From Nitrospinota bacterium (GTDB lineage: Bacteria; Nitrospinota_A; UBA7883; JACRLM01), in NCBI GenBank assembly GCA_016208975.1, contig JACQXA010000004.1, positions 1,489,015-1,553,014 on the forward strand: a stretch of 64,000 bases of DNA. Reading direction: 5' to 3'. Under the pieces are notes generated by a model. The model was not told the DNA's origin, ran no database searches, and worked only from the letters and a program-made list of their open reading frames with translations. Below are positions 1-9,325 of the stretch, one piece after another; position 1 is the first letter of the stretch, and each line of letters opens with the position of its first letter. The position numbers and the translations under genes are program-made.

Positions 1-1844
1 ATTCGCTCCGGTTCGGGGACATCAACCATCCAAAAACAAAATATCTTGTGGACGGCGTGGTGGCTGGCATTGCCGGATATGGCAACTGCATGGGCGTTCC
101 CACCATCGGCGGGGAGCTTTATTTTCACGAAAGTTACAACGGCAACTGCCTTGTGAACGCTTTCAACCTGGGCATAGTAAGGAAAGACAAAATTTTCCTT
201 GGCGCCGCCGCCGGGGCGGGGAACCCTGTCATGTACGTGGGCTCCAAAACCGGGCGGGACGGCATCCATGGCGCCACCATGGCCTCCGCAGAGTTTGGCG
301 AGGGGAACGAGGAGCGCAGACCAACCGTTCAAGTTGGCGACCCTTTCACGGAAAAACTTCTGCTGGAAGCCTGCTTGGAGCTGTTCAAGACCGATTATGT
401 GGTTGGCATTCAGGACATGGGCGCCGCCGGGCTTACATCGTCATCTTTCGAGATGGCGGGCCGCGCCGGAACCGGCGTGGAGATGAACCTGGACAAGGTG
501 CCCCGCCGCGAAGAGGGGATGACACCTTACGAGATAATGCTTTCCGAATCGCAGGAGCGGATGCTCCTCGTATGCCGGAAAGGCACAGAAGATAAAGTAA
601 AAGCCATTTTCGAAAAATGGGGCCTTGCCGCCGAGGTGGTGGGAGTGGTCACCGCCGACGGGATGGTGAGAATACGGGAAAACGGCGTGGTGGTGGCCGA
701 AATGCCCGCCGCGCCCCTGGCGCAGAAAGCGCCGGTTTACAGCAGGCTGGCCATGCCGCCGGAGGAATTGGCAAAACGGAACACGCTGGACATAACCCTC
801 CTTCCCGCGCCGAAAGATTACACCTTCGCCCTGGGGGAGATGATGGCCTCGCCAAACATCTGCTCGCGGGAATGGATATTCAAACAGTACGACCACATGG
901 TACGCACAGACACCATAGAGCTTCCCGGGTCCGACGCCTCGGTGATACGGGTGAAGGGGACCTCCAAGGCCGTGGCCATGAGCGTGGACTGCAACTCCCG
1001 CTACTGTTATTTCGACCCCTTCGAGGGGGGCAAACAGGCGGTGGCCGAAGCGGCGCGCAACGTGGCCTGTTCCGGCGCGAAACCACTGGCCATTACGGAC
1101 TGTCTCAATTTCGGCAGTCCCGAGCGCGAAGAGGTGATGTGGCAGTTCACCCAGGCCATCAGCGGAATGTCCGAGGCGTGCCTCGCCCTGAACACCCCTG
1201 TGGTTTCCGGCAACGTATCGTTCTACAACCAAACCGGCGACCAGGCGGTGAATCCCACCCCGTCCGTTGGCGCCGTGGGTTTGCTGGAGGACGCCTCCAA
1301 GCTCGTGGGCCAGTATTTCAAAAACGAGGGGGACACGATTATCGTTCTCGGCGACACCTTCGCAGAGATAGGCGCCAGCGAATACCTGGCCGTGTCGCAC
1401 GGAATGGAAAAAGGCGCCCCGCCGGTGGTGGACCTGAAAAAAGAGGCGGCCCTTCAAAAACTCATGTTCCAGCTGGCGGATAAACGGTTAGTCAGCTCCA
1501 TGCACGACGTGTCCGACGGCGGGCTGGCGGTGGCCCTGGCGGAAGCCTGTTTCAAGAAAGAGCAACCCTTCCGGCCCGGCATGGCGGTTTCGTTCAACAC
1601 CACTTTGCGGCCGGACTTTTTCCTGTTCTCCGAAACCCAGTCCCGTGTAGTGTTATCCTGCAACCCCTCCAAGGCGGCGGAAGTGATGAAGCTTGCAGGG
1701 TCGCTGGGCGTACACGCGTTCAAGGCGGGGAAAGTTACCCGTGACGATGTGGAGATTATGGTGAACGGCCAGCTGTTGGTGAAAACCAGCGCCACGGCGT
1801 TGATGAAAAGGTGGAGCGAAGCCCTGCCGAAAATGATGGCCTGA
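1..1844 (+). CDS. purL: Phosphoribosylformylglycinamidine synthase subunit PurL, 5' truncated
   Basis: Glutaminase-dependent FGAM synthetase of purine biosynthesis, which converts FGAR to FGAM using ATP and ammonia delivered from PurQ. The reading frame is open from base 3 to the TGA at 1842-1844, giving about 613 residues, so roughly the first 120 residues of a small-type PurL (about 740) lie outside the window. The translated start carries the family motif RFGDINHP followed by [19 protein letters not shown]. The C-terminal AIRS-type half shows [15 protein letters not shown]. The internal GTG at 48 is not the real start. A separate PurL of this size implies separate PurQ and PurS elsewhere. 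The identification is secure. Confidence 0.97.
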   Translation, partial: SLRFGDINHPKTKYLVDGVVAGIAGYGNCMGVPTIGGELYFHESYNGNCLVNAFNLGIVRKDKIFLGAAAGAGNPVMYVGSKTGRDGIHGATMASAEFGEGNEERRPTVQVGDPFTEKLLLEACLELFKTDYVVGIQDMGAAGLTSSSFEMAGRAGTGVEMNLDKVPRREEGMTPYEIMLSESQERMLLVCRKGTEDKVKAIFEKWGLAAEVVGVVTADGMVRIRENGVVVAEMPAAPLAQKAPVYSRLAMPPEELAKRNTLDITLLPAPKDYTFALGEMMASPNICSREWIFKQYDHMVRTDTIELPGSDASVIRVKGTSKAVAMSVDCNSRYCYFDPFEGGKQAVAEAARNVACSGAKPLAITDCLNFGSPEREEVMWQFTQAISGMSEACLALNTPVVSGNVSFYNQTGDQAVNPTPSVGAVGLLEDASKLVGQYFKNEGDTIIVLGDTFAEIGASEYLAVSHGMEKGAPPVVDLKKEAALQKLMFQLADKRLVSSMHDVSDGGLAVALAEACFKKEQPFRPGMAVSFNTTLRPDFFLFSETQSRVVLSCNPSKAAEVMKLAGSLGVHAFKAGKVTRDDVEIMVNGQLLVKTSATALMKRWSEALPKMMA

Positions 1845-1849
1845 CCATT

Positions 1850-1875
1850 GGGCGTGCCGTCGCCATCGCCCTTTT
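1850..1875 (+). terminator. Possible weak terminator after purL
   Basis: GGGCG at 1850-1854 can pair with CGCCC at 1867-1871, followed by TTTT. The stem is only 5 bp with a 12-nt loop, so this is a weak candidate. It lies between the purL stop and tatA. Confidence 0.25.
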
Positions 1876-1938
1876 GTATAGCGGGTTATGGCCGGTTGGT
1901 TTAAAATCCAGTAAGAAGACTAAAAGCGGGGTACATCC

Positions 1939-2136
1939 ATGTTCGGAATAGGCATGCCGGAGCTTCTTGTAATTCTGCTCATCTGCCTTGTGGTGTTCGG
2001 GGCCAGCCGTCTGCCGGACATCGGAAGCGGTCTTGGCAAGGGGATAAAGAATTTTAAAAAATCCCTGAGCGACACGGAAAAAGCGCTAAAAGAGCCCGAG
2101 GCGGACAAACCTGATAAGGACGAACCAAAAGCGTAA
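1939..2136 (+). CDS. tatA: Twin-arginine translocase subunit TatA/TatE
   Basis: Small membrane protein of the Tat pathway that exports folded proteins. The 65 residues show the canonical plan: an N-terminal transmembrane helix (about residues 7-21), the [10 protein letters not shown] hinge motif, an amphipathic helix ([10 protein letters not shown]) and a short acidic/lysine tail. The start ATG follows a GCGGGG purine stretch. No tatC is adjacent. A plausible Tat substrate in this window is the Csp1-like protein at 54266, which has an RR motif. TatA and TatE cannot be separated by sequence alone. Confidence 0.93.
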   Translation: MFGIGMPELLVILLICLVVFGASRLPDIGSGLGKGIKNFKKSLSDTEKALKEPEADKPDKDEPKA

Positions 2137-2157
2137 TAAACGCCCAGGTTTTGAGTC

Positions 2158-2457
2158 ATGGAAAGAGAGTTGAAAATATCCTGCCCTGGTTGCGGGGTGG
2201 TGTTGATAGTGGACAGGGTTACCGGCGAGGTGCTGGAAACCCGCAAACCGCTGGTGGAGAACAGCACCGGCGACCGGCTTTCGGACGCTTTCCTGAAAGT
2301 GAAGAAGGATAAGGAAAAGCGGGATTCCATTTTCGACAACATGGAGGCCCACCTGGAGCAGAAGAAAAAAACCGCCGAAGACCTTTTCAACGAGTCGCTG
2401 AAATCCGCCTCCAAAGACCCGGATAAAAAACCCCTCAATATTTTCGACATGGACTAG
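2158..2457 (+). CDS. Conserved hypothetical with N-terminal CPGC motif
   Basis: A 99-residue soluble protein. The N-terminus carries a CPGC pair (residues 10-13) in a beta-rich segment that resembles half a zinc ribbon. The remainder is highly charged and Lys/Asp/Glu-rich, probably helical or coiled-coil. It starts 21 bases after tatA, so the two are probably co-transcribed. A single CxxC is not enough for a classical zinc ribbon unless the protein dimerises. I do not recognise a named family. Function unknown. Confidence 0.7.
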   Translation: MERELKISCPGCGVVLIVDRVTGEVLETRKPLVENSTGDRLSDAFLKVKKDKEKRDSIFDNMEAHLEQKKKTAEDLFNESLKSASKDPDKKPLNIFDMD

Positions 2458-2530
2458 CGCCGCGTCCGGCCCATTCTTTACAAAACATTAACGATTCACC
2501 CCCGCTTTTCGCTGGTATCCTTTATTTGGT

Positions 2531-2968
2531 ATGGGCAAACTGAAAACACTTTTCCTTTGCGTGGGCAATTCCTGCCGGAGCCAGATGGCCGAAGGGTTCG
2601 CCAGAAGCCTGAAAGGGGAATTGATCGAGCCGTATTCCGCCGGGTCCCGTCCGGGCCAGCTGAACCCATTGGCCGTGCGCGCCATGGCCGAGGCGGGGGT
2701 GGACATATCCGGCCAAGCGCCCAAACATGTGGACGTGTTAATGGGGATACCTTTCGATTACGTCATAACCCTATGTGACGAAGGGGCGCGGGACTGCCCC
2801 ATATTTCCCGGCGCGGCCAGGAAAATCCACAGGGGTTTCGACGACCCGCCCAGGCTGGCGCAAAACGCCGTTAATGAAGAAGATGCCATGTCCCATTACC
2901 GCCGCGTGCGGGATGGGATAAAAGCGTTTGTGGAGACACTGCCGTGGAGTTTGACCGGCGAGTTATGA
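2531..2968 (+). CDS. arsC: Arsenate reductase (thioredoxin-type) / LMW tyrosine phosphatase family
   Basis: The 145-residue protein has the LMW-PTP P-loop at its N-terminus (Cys10 ... Arg16, motif CVGNSCRSQMAEG). It also has Cys82 and Cys89 in LCDEGARDCP, matching the Cys10/Cys82/Cys89 relay of thioredoxin-coupled ArsC. That cysteine triad favours arsenate reductase over a plain phosphatase. No arsR, arsB or acr3 is next to it, so a role in arsenic resistance is inferred from the family only. Its 3' end overlaps the convergent TPR gene by 6 bases. Confidence 0.87.
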   Translation: MGKLKTLFLCVGNSCRSQMAEGFARSLKGELIEPYSAGSRPGQLNPLAVRAMAEAGVDISGQAPKHVDVLMGIPFDYVITLCDEGARDCPIFPGAARKIHRGFDDPPRLAQNAVNEEDAMSHYRRVRDGIKAFVETLPWSLTGEL

Positions 2969-3685
2969 CTGGCTCCTGCCCTCTTCCTTTTTCTTGACCG
3001 CCGAAGGGTCTGGCAAGAGGCCGCAACACACCCCCTCCTTATTGTTGGCGGGGTTGTATTTGAGCGCCATGCCAAGCATTTTCGCGGACATTATGGCGTC
3101 GCCTTCCGCCTCGTAAGCGCCCTGCAACTCCACGTAGGCGTAATAATGGGTCGGCTCTTTTTCGATGACGCCGCTCAATATCCCGATGGCTCCTTTCCTG
3201 TCGCCAAGCCGGTTCTTTACCGCGCCCAGGAAATACGAGGCGCTTACGTCCCCAGGATTTTTCGTCAGATATTCTTCCAGGGCGGCCTCGGCCAGGTCTT
3301 CCCGTCCGGCGATATGATAAACGCCCCCCAGCGCCCGGTCCAGGTCTTTGGCGTTGGGCCTGCCAGCTATTTGCGTTTGCATAAGGGAGGTGAATTCTTT
3401 TTCCCCGGCGCCCTTAAATACTTCCGCCATCTGTTGATACGGGAACTGGTCGTGTGGATTTACGTAATTTAGCCGCAGGAACACCGCTATGGCGTCGCCG
3501 TACTTCTTGTCTGAAGCCAGGCGGATACCTTCTATCCGGAGTTTTTCAAGCTCCTTTAACTGCTCAGCCCTAGTTTGCGACTCCAGCCCGGCCACGGGGA
3601 CGTCACTTTTGCCGAAAAGCCCGGCCCCTGTCCCGATAATGGCCCCAGCCAGCGCCATCAATGCCCATAACTTCAGGTTTGACAT
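2963..3685 (-). CDS. Membrane-anchored TPR-repeat protein
   Basis: 240 residues with an N-terminal hydrophobic signal anchor (about residues 5-24), then several degenerate TPR units, for example around DKKYGDAIAVFLRLN and the region near VSASYFLGAVKNRLGDRKGAI. The C-terminus is Lys/Glu-rich. Probably periplasm-facing and involved in protein-protein contacts. Partner unknown. It is monocistronic and convergent with the arsC-like gene. The TPR assignment is secure; the biological role is not. Confidence 0.75.
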   Translation of the reverse strand: MSNLKLWALMALAGAIIGTGAGLFGKSDVPVAGLESQTRAEQLKELEKLRIEGIRLASDKKYGDAIAVFLRLNYVNPHDQFPYQQMAEVFKGAGEKEFTSLMQTQIAGRPNAKDLDRALGGVYHIAGREDLAEAALEEYLTKNPGDVSASYFLGAVKNRLGDRKGAIGILSGVIEKEPTHYYAYVELQGAYEAEGDAIMSAKMLGMALKYNPANNKEGVCCGLLPDPSAVKKKEEGRSQS

Positions 3686-3725
3686 GAGAGCGTCCGCGCT
3701 GAAAACGTTAGAACCGCTTGTCCGG

Positions 3726-4427
3726 TCACTTCTTTATCATAGCCGCCAGGGTGTCGCCGAACTCCTGGGGATCCACCTTGGTGCCATATATCTGCTTGGT
3801 TATCACGCCCCCCTTGTTTACGGCGGTGACCATGGTTATGTGCGCCCAAATCTCGTCTTTGGAGGGCATGAAGGAGAAACCGAAAGCCTCGGTGAGTTTG
3901 TTGACGGACTCTTTTTCCGCCACGCCGAAGGTCCAGAACTTGGGGTTGGTGGTGAAGTTGGTGGCGTAATCTTTTATGCGTTTCACGTCGTCCCGCTCCG
4001 TGTCGAAGCTTATGGTGAGCATGCGGAACTTGTCGCCATACTTGTTTTTAGCCTCGGCGGCGGCTTTGCCCATGTTCCCGGCGATGGTGGGGCATATATG
4101 GGGGCAATCGGTGAAAATGAAGGTTATAAAGAACGGTTTGTCCATGTAATCCTTCAGTTTCACTTTCTTGCCGTTCTGGTCGATGAAGGTCAGGGCGCCA
4201 TCCACCTTCTGGCCCACCTTGGCCTCCGCGCCGGGGATCCATTTCATCATCCGCTTGCGCATTTCGTCTTCGCTGAGGGGCTTGTGACCGGCGTGGGATC
4301 CATGTTCCATCTGAGAATCCTGCCCGTGCGAGCCGTGGTCGTGCTGGCCGAAGGATTTCATCGGCCACAGCGCCACTATGGCGCATGAAATGAACAAAGT
4401 TATGGCGCTTATACGATGGGGGCGCAT
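3726..4427 (-). CDS. SCO1/SenC family copper chaperone or thiol-redox protein
   Basis: The 233-residue protein has a signal sequence (about residues 8-27) and a mature His-rich N-terminus (HDHGSHG ... MEHGSHAGHK). A thioredoxin-fold SCO domain follows with the CxxxC copper site CPHIC and a downstream His in the IWAHIT segment that corresponds to the conserved SCO metal-ligand His. Family role: delivering Cu to the CuA site of cytochrome c oxidase, or reducing its cysteines. No oxidase genes are nearby. The His-rich leader is longer than in typical Sco proteins and suggests extra metal buffering (inference). Confidence 0.88.
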   Translation of the reverse strand: MRPHRISAITLFISCAIVALWPMKSFGQHDHGSHGQDSQMEHGSHAGHKPLSEDEMRKRMMKWIPGAEAKVGQKVDGALTFIDQNGKKVKLKDYMDKPFFITFIFTDCPHICPTIAGNMGKAAAEAKNKYGDKFRMLTISFDTERDDVKRIKDYATNFTTNPKFWTFGVAEKESVNKLTEAFGFSFMPSKDEIWAHITMVTAVNKGGVITKQIYGTKVDPQEFGDTLAAMIKK

Positions 4428-4471
4428 GAATAAATCTCCAATAGATAAGTGGACATACTTCTTAACGATTC

Positions 4472-4500
4472 AAAAAAGCCTCCGCTAAACGGGGCTTTTT
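4472..4500 (-). terminator. Terminator overlapping the merR stop codon
   Basis: AAAAAGCC-T-CCG (4473-4484) pairs with CGGGGCTTTTT (4490-4500), with one bulged T and the loop CTAAA. Read on the minus strand the hairpin ends in GCTTTTTTG. The loop contains the TAG stop of the MerR gene (4485-4487), so coding end and terminator are superimposed. The symmetrical A and T runs could let it work in both directions. Confidence 0.8.
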
Positions 4501-4883
4501 AAGGTATCCAGTATCCCGGCCAGTTCATCCCGCGTTTCTTTTAACGCCATAAGCGCCGCCGATGGCCCTGCGGAGGTTTCCCTGGCCGGGGGGGAATGCC
4601 CCCGCTTTTTCTTCAACGCCTGCCGGGCCCCGGCTATCGAAAACTTCTCATGGTGGAGAAGCCGCCGGATTTCAATGGCCAGCTCCACATCTTTTCTGGT
4701 GTAAACACGCTGGCCGTTCTTGTTTTTCTGCGGCGACAGCTGGGGGAACTCCGTCTCCCAATAGCGCAGGACATGGGGCTTTACCCCTACAAGCTTGGCC
4801 ACGTCCCGGATCTTGTAAAACATCCTGTCCGGGCCGGGGGCGCTAAAAAGGAGATCCTGGACCTCCTGGTCTTCTTTTTCCAT
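4485..4883 (-). CDS. MerR-family transcriptional regulator
   Basis: 132 residues. The winged helix-turn-helix of the MerR family starts near residue 21 ([23 protein letters not shown]) and continues through the conserved [23 protein letters not shown] segment. The C-terminal part is short, with no obvious metal-binding cysteines, so it resembles the short MerR-like regulators often found near ihf or tRNA synthetase genes rather than metal sensors. The target is unknown. It lies 24 bases downstream of the SPOR gene on the same strand and closes with its own terminator. Confidence 0.87.
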   Translation of the reverse strand: MEKEDQEVQDLLFSAPGPDRMFYKIRDVAKLVGVKPHVLRYWETEFPQLSPQKNKNGQRVYTRKDVELAIEIRRLLHHEKFSIAGARQALKKKRGHSPPARETSAGPSAALMALKETRDELAGILDTLKSPV

Positions 4884-4906
4884 AATCAGGTTATTTTACC
4901 CCGAAT

Positions 4907-5782
4907 TCATTCCAAAAGTTCCACTAAGCATTCTATCCCGCGCCCTTTTAGGGCCCGGGCGGTTTTCTCCGCCTCCTCTTTTACAGGGTAGGTAATGCCG
5001 CCGTAAACCTTATAAACCCTGCGATTTTCCCGGGCTAGGCCCCCTTCGGCCTTAAGTCCCAATGACTTGGCCATGGCAAGCGCCCCTTTTTGCGATTTTA
5101 GATCCAGATAAGTTTCAGCTCCAAGGTAGTACCGGTCTTCCGCCATGAAAGGGGCCAGGTTATAGCCATTGGATTTAAACCGCTCCGCGGACTCTATGGC
5201 GTGGGTCTTGGTGGGGAATGGGCCGATCATCACCTTGTGGGCCGTTATTTCCGCCAGTCCCTCCTCCATGCCGATTAACAGACCCCTGGATTTGAGGTTC
5301 GTCAAAAGCTCCGTACAGCTTTTTGAGTAGATGCAAACCCCAAACCGGAGCCTCCATTTTTTGGGGCCTGTGGACGGTTTTTTCTTTTCAGCCTGCCCGG
5401 GTTTTACCTGCGCGTCCTGGGCCACCGGGCGGGAAATGAGCTCCTGCGGAACAAGGGCTGGTTCCATTTGCGGGGCGGGAGCGATGGGCGCCACAGACGC
5501 TTCCCGTTCTTCCATTTTCTCCCGCGCGGCTGGCTGGGGCATCTCGTCATACAATGGGGCCGGGGATGTTTCCGCCTTCAGCGTCTCGCCGCCCCGCCAG
5601 GGAAACCGGGAAAAGGCGCCGTTGGACCACAATGCGAATGCAACGGCGCCTGCCGCCAGCAGAAGCCCGGCGGCGGTTTTTTTGTTCGCGCCAAAGCCCC
5701 GGTTTTTTCCATGGTAGGAGCCGTCGGGGCGCAGGGTGTTGCGAATGCTTGGGATTTCGGCAAGGAGGTTTATTTTCCTCAT
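4907..5782 (-). CDS. Single-pass membrane protein with C-terminal SPOR-like domain
   Basis: 291 residues: a cytoplasmic N-terminus of about 35 residues, one transmembrane helix (about residues 36-52, GLLLAAGAVAFALW), a Pro/Ala/Glu-rich periplasmic linker, and a C-terminal SPOR-like region with two alpha/beta repeats (around AEITAHKVMIGPFPTKTHAI and RRVYKVYGGITYPVKEEA). SPOR domains bind denuded septal peptidoglycan, so a cell-division or envelope role is likely from family knowledge. It starts 16 bases after the EF-G-like gene and probably shares its transcript. Confidence 0.75.
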   Translation of the reverse strand: MRKINLLAEIPSIRNTLRPDGSYHGKNRGFGANKKTAAGLLLAAGAVAFALWSNGAFSRFPWRGGETLKAETSPAPLYDEMPQPAAREKMEEREASVAPIAPAPQMEPALVPQELISRPVAQDAQVKPGQAEKKKPSTGPKKWRLRFGVCIYSKSCTELLTNLKSRGLLIGMEEGLAEITAHKVMIGPFPTKTHAIESAERFKSNGYNLAPFMAEDRYYLGAETYLDLKSQKGALAMAKSLGLKAEGGLARENRRVYKVYGGITYPVKEEAEKTARALKGRGIECLVELLE

Positions 5783-5798
5783 GTCAGGGCGCTATATT

Positions 5799-7886
5799 TC
5801 ACCCCTTGCCTTGCTGGTTTCTGGCCGCCGAGCTGATGACCTTCTGGGCCACTGGCGGCGGGGCCTCCTCGTAAGCGTGGAAATGTATGGCAAACCTGCC
5901 TCTGCCGCCGGTTATGGAGCGCAGGTTCTGGTCGTAATCCAGGGTTTCGGATAATGGGGCCAGGGCTTTTATCTGCTCATCGCCCCCCATCATACCCACG
6001 CCCGTAACCCTCCCGCGCCGGTGGGATATGTCCGACAACACGTCCCCAACGCAATCGGCTGGAACCACCACTTCCAGCTCCATCACAGGCTCCAGCAGTA
6101 CCGGCCTTGCGTCGGCCATGGCCTGTTTGAACGCCATGGAGGCGGCTATTTTAAAGGCTATCTCCGAGCTGTCCACCTCGTGGAATTGGCCGTCCACCAG
6201 GGTCACTTTCAGTCCCGTCACGGGAAAGCCCGCCAGCGTTCCGGATTCCATGGCCTCCCGCACCCCTTTCTCCACGCCGGGGATGTATTGCCGGGGAATC
6301 ACCCCGCCCACTATGGCGTTTACGAACTCGAAAGGTTTCCCGTCGCCGGAAGGCTCAATCTCTATCCAGCAATCGGCGAACTGGCCATGGCCTCCGGTCT
6401 GCTTTTTCAGCCTGCCATGGGCCTTGGCCCTGCCGCGGATGGTTTCCTTGTAGGCGATTTTGGGGGGATGGGTGGTCACATCCAATCCATACCGGCTTTT
6501 GAGCCGGGCAAAAGTCACCTCCATATGGATTTGCCCCATGCCGGACACCACAAGCTCCTTGGTCTCCCGGTCCATCTCCACATGGATAGCGGGGTCTTCT
6601 TCCATCAACCGCGCCAGTGAACTGGTAAGCTTGTCCTCGTCGTTCCTGCCGGCGGCGTCCACCGCCACCCACACCACGGGGTGAGGGGGCTCTTCCTTCT
6701 TGAACATCGCCGGAGTTTTGCCATCGCAAAGGGTGTCGCCCGTCAGCGTGGCCTTAAGCTTGGCCACGGCCACTATATCCCCGGTCACACCCTGCCGGGC
6801 GGGCTCCTGTTTTTTACCTATCACCGTTAACAGAGGGCCGATATGTTCTTTCTGGTCATGGCTGGCGTTGGTGATGTTGCTGTCCGGAGCGAGTGACCCC
6901 GAGAACAGCCGGATATAGCTCATCCGGCCCGCGTAAGGATCCACCACGGTCTTGAACACATAGGCGGTCAGCGGCCCTTCCGGGTCCGGCTTTACGGACA
7001 CGGGTGAGCCGTTTGGCGCGGTGGCCTGCCTTGGAGGGATGTCCAGGGGTGATGGCAGGAAGTGGATGATGGTGTTCAATGTTTTTCGCACGACGATGTT
7101 CAGCAGGGCGGAGCCGCAAAGCACCGGAACCACCTCGCCGGATATCACGGCGCGGCGCAGGCCAGCGAACAGTTCCTCCTCCGTAAGGTCACCCTGGGCC
7201 ACGTATTTCTCCAGCAACTTCTCGTCGGTTTCCGCCACCGACTCCACCATCTCCCGCCGTTCCTTCTCGGCCCATTTCCGGAAGTTGTCCGGAATCTCCT
7301 CCACCCGGAACCTTCCCTCGCCGTCTTTGTCGTATATATAGGCTTTCATGAATAGCAGGTCCACCACTCCGGCGAAACCGGGGCCGGAGCCTATGGGGAT
7401 GGTGAACTTCAAGGTCTTCTGGTGGAACACCGAGTCTATCTGGCCGAAGGCCGCTTCGTAGGATGCCCGTTCCGAGTCCATCTTGTTTATAAAGATTACC
7501 CGGGGCAGTTTGTGGTCGCACGCCCAGCGCCACACCCTTTCGGTCTGGGCCTTGATGCCTGAAATGGCCGAGACTATCACCAGCGCCGAATCCATCACCC
7601 CCATGCAAAGCAGGGCGTCGGCCACGAAGTTCTGGTCGCCGGGAGTGTCCAGGATGTTTATCTTGTGCCCCTCCCAGTCCAGCGAGGCCACGGAGGTGGA
7701 GATGGAAATCTGCCGTTTTATCTCGTCGGGGTCGTAATCCATAACGGTGTCGCCGGTGGTGGTAAGCCCCCGTTTCTTGATCATCCCCGCGTCGTACAGG
7801 ATGGACTCGGCCAGGGTGGTTTTCCCGGCCCCGCTGTGGGCTATGATTCCTACGTTTCGTATCTTGTCCGGCGTATAGGTTTTCAT
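5799..7886 (-). CDS. Elongation factor G-like GTPase (second EF-G type)
   Basis: 695 residues with the complete EF-G domain order: G domain (G1 AHSGAGKTT, G4 INKMD), domains II-V. The start ATG is preceded by GGGGAGCG. The G3 motif reads DTPGD (Asp84) instead of the DTPGH of canonical EF-G, so the catalytic histidine position is substituted. This places it with the EF-G-2/EF-G-like paralogues rather than the str-operon FusA; no rpsL, rpsG or tuf is nearby. It may act in translocation under stress, ribosome recycling or another GTPase role. The family is sure, the function is not. Confidence 0.9.
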   Translation of the reverse strand: MKTYTPDKIRNVGIIAHSGAGKTTLAESILYDAGMIKKRGLTTTGDTVMDYDPDEIKRQISISTSVASLDWEGHKINILDTPGDQNFVADALLCMGVMDSALVIVSAISGIKAQTERVWRWACDHKLPRVIFINKMDSERASYEAAFGQIDSVFHQKTLKFTIPIGSGPGFAGVVDLLFMKAYIYDKDGEGRFRVEEIPDNFRKWAEKERREMVESVAETDEKLLEKYVAQGDLTEEELFAGLRRAVISGEVVPVLCGSALLNIVVRKTLNTIIHFLPSPLDIPPRQATAPNGSPVSVKPDPEGPLTAYVFKTVVDPYAGRMSYIRLFSGSLAPDSNITNASHDQKEHIGPLLTVIGKKQEPARQGVTGDIVAVAKLKATLTGDTLCDGKTPAMFKKEEPPHPVVWVAVDAAGRNDEDKLTSSLARLMEEDPAIHVEMDRETKELVVSGMGQIHMEVTFARLKSRYGLDVTTHPPKIAYKETIRGRAKAHGRLKKQTGGHGQFADCWIEIEPSGDGKPFEFVNAIVGGVIPRQYIPGVEKGVREAMESGTLAGFPVTGLKVTLVDGQFHEVDSSEIAFKIAASMAFKQAMADARPVLLEPVMELEVVVPADCVGDVLSDISHRRGRVTGVGMMGGDEQIKALAPLSETLDYDQNLRSITGGRGRFAIHFHAYEEAPPPVAQKVISSAARNQQGKG

Positions 7887-8075
7887 CGCGCTCCCCGTTA
7901 TTTTAGGACGTTTTCGGAGAAGGAGTTAACAGCGCCGCGCCGAAAAAACTCTTGGGCCGATTGGCCAGTCCCGGCTTTAGGTTAATCTTCGCACAGAAAA
8001 AGCGGTGGATGCAAACCGCTTGCTGGATTTGGACGCAAAAAGTTTTTACGGGTCTTCCCGGCGGGAAAGATGGAA

Positions 8076-8081
8076 TATAAT
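8076..8081 (+). promoter_or_regulatory. Candidate -10 box upstream of the beta-propeller lipoprotein gene
   Basis: A perfect TATAAT sits 30 bases upstream of the ATG at 8111. No convincing -35 hexamer is seen 16-18 bases upstream, so this is only a candidate. Confidence 0.35.
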
Positions 8082-8110
8082 ACGCTTTTTCATTTCATCT
8101 AAATAAGATT

Positions 8111-9313
8111 ATGGCGGTCATGCGAAAAAATCTGTATTCCTCGTTTGCGTGGGTGATAGTAGCGGTATTTATGGCGGGTTGCGGTGGCGGCGCAGGCAAA
8201 CCGGCAGGAGGCGCGTCGCCAGGCGCGGTCACGCAAAAAGATGTTCAAGTGATGTTTCGCGGCGGCCCTGCCAGGACCGGCGTTTACAGCAACGCCGGGT
8301 TGCCGGAGTTTCACGGACTGGCCTGGAAATTCAAGACCGGGAAATGGTGGAACAAGCTCAGCGGCGGGATTTTCATCTACTCCACCCCGGCGGTGATGGA
8401 CGGAGTGGCCTATTTTGGCGCCGGGGACGGCAACATTTACGCTGTGGATATAAAGACCGGCGCCGAGAAATGGCGGTTCGTCACGGGGCGCGATGTTTCC
8501 TGGATGGGCAGATGGGTCATCAGCTCCCCGTCGGTCCTGAACGGCGTGGTGTACATCGGGGCCGGGGACGGCAAGCTGTACGCCCTCAACACCGACACCG
8601 GAGCCGTAATCTGGGCTTTCCAGACCGGCGGCGATGTTATATCTTCCCCGGCGGTGGAAGGAGATGCGGTTTATTTCGGCTCCCTGGATGGCAAGCTTTA
8701 TTCGGTGAACATCCATACCGGCAAAGAGAACTGGAATCTGGATACCTTTGGCGGGGTGTTCACCGCCCCCGCGCTGGACGGCGGCATGATATACATCGGC
8801 AACCGCTCCCACGACCTTGTGGCGGTGGACAAGGCTACCGGCAAAGAAAAATGGCGCTACCGCACCAAAAAAGATGTGGATAGCACCCCGGCTGTGGCCG
8901 ATGGGGTGGTGTATTTCGGCTCCGGCGACACGGGGATATACGCTTTGGACGCCCTCACAGGCAAGGAGAAATGGAAGTACAAGACCACCCATGGGGTGTA
9001 TTGCTCTCCAACGGTGGGCGGCGGCATGGTTTACACCGGTAGCTGGGATGGCAACCTGTACGCTTTGGACGCCGTCACTGGCAAGGAGAAATGGCGGTTT
9101 AAAACCCGGTACAGGGTGGATTCTCCCCCCGCGCTGGTGAACGGCCTTCTCTATTTTGGATCGGGCGACAAATTCCTTTACGTTGTGGACGCCGCCACCG
9201 GGCAGGAAAAATGGAAATTCGAGACCGGGGAGGAAGTTATTGCCTCTCCAGTGGTCCTCGATGGCCTTGTGCTGGCGGGTAGCAGAGACGGTTATTTATA
9301 CGCCTTGCGATAA
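8111..9313 (+). CDS. PQQ-like beta-propeller lipoprotein
   Basis: 400 residues. The N-terminus is a lipoprotein signal with lipobox FMAGC (Cys near residue 21) and a Gly-rich linker. The rest is about eight repeats of the PQQ/YWTD-like blade, each with AxDxxTGxxxWxF-type signatures (for example YAVDIKTGAEKWRF, YALDALTGKEKWKY). The fold resembles BamB and quinoprotein propellers. No cofactor-binding dehydrogenase residues are evident, so a structural or assembly role in the outer membrane is more likely than an enzyme. It is followed after 12 bases by the hydrolase gene. Confidence 0.88.
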   Translation: MAVMRKNLYSSFAWVIVAVFMAGCGGGAGKPAGGASPGAVTQKDVQVMFRGGPARTGVYSNAGLPEFHGLAWKFKTGKWWNKLSGGIFIYSTPAVMDGVAYFGAGDGNIYAVDIKTGAEKWRFVTGRDVSWMGRWVISSPSVLNGVVYIGAGDGKLYALNTDTGAVIWAFQTGGDVISSPAVEGDAVYFGSLDGKLYSVNIHTGKENWNLDTFGGVFTAPALDGGMIYIGNRSHDLVAVDKATGKEKWRYRTKKDVDSTPAVADGVVYFGSGDTGIYALDALTGKEKWKYKTTHGVYCSPTVGGGMVYTGSWDGNLYALDAVTGKEKWRFKTRYRVDSPPALVNGLLYFGSGDKFLYVVDAATGQEKWKFETGEEVIASPVVLDGLVLAGSRDGYLYALR

Positions 9314-9325
9314 TACCGGGCATTA

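Noticed and set aside
441-1457. 338-codon minus-strand ORF in purL
   Set aside because: Antisense shadow of purL caused by GC-rich codon bias.
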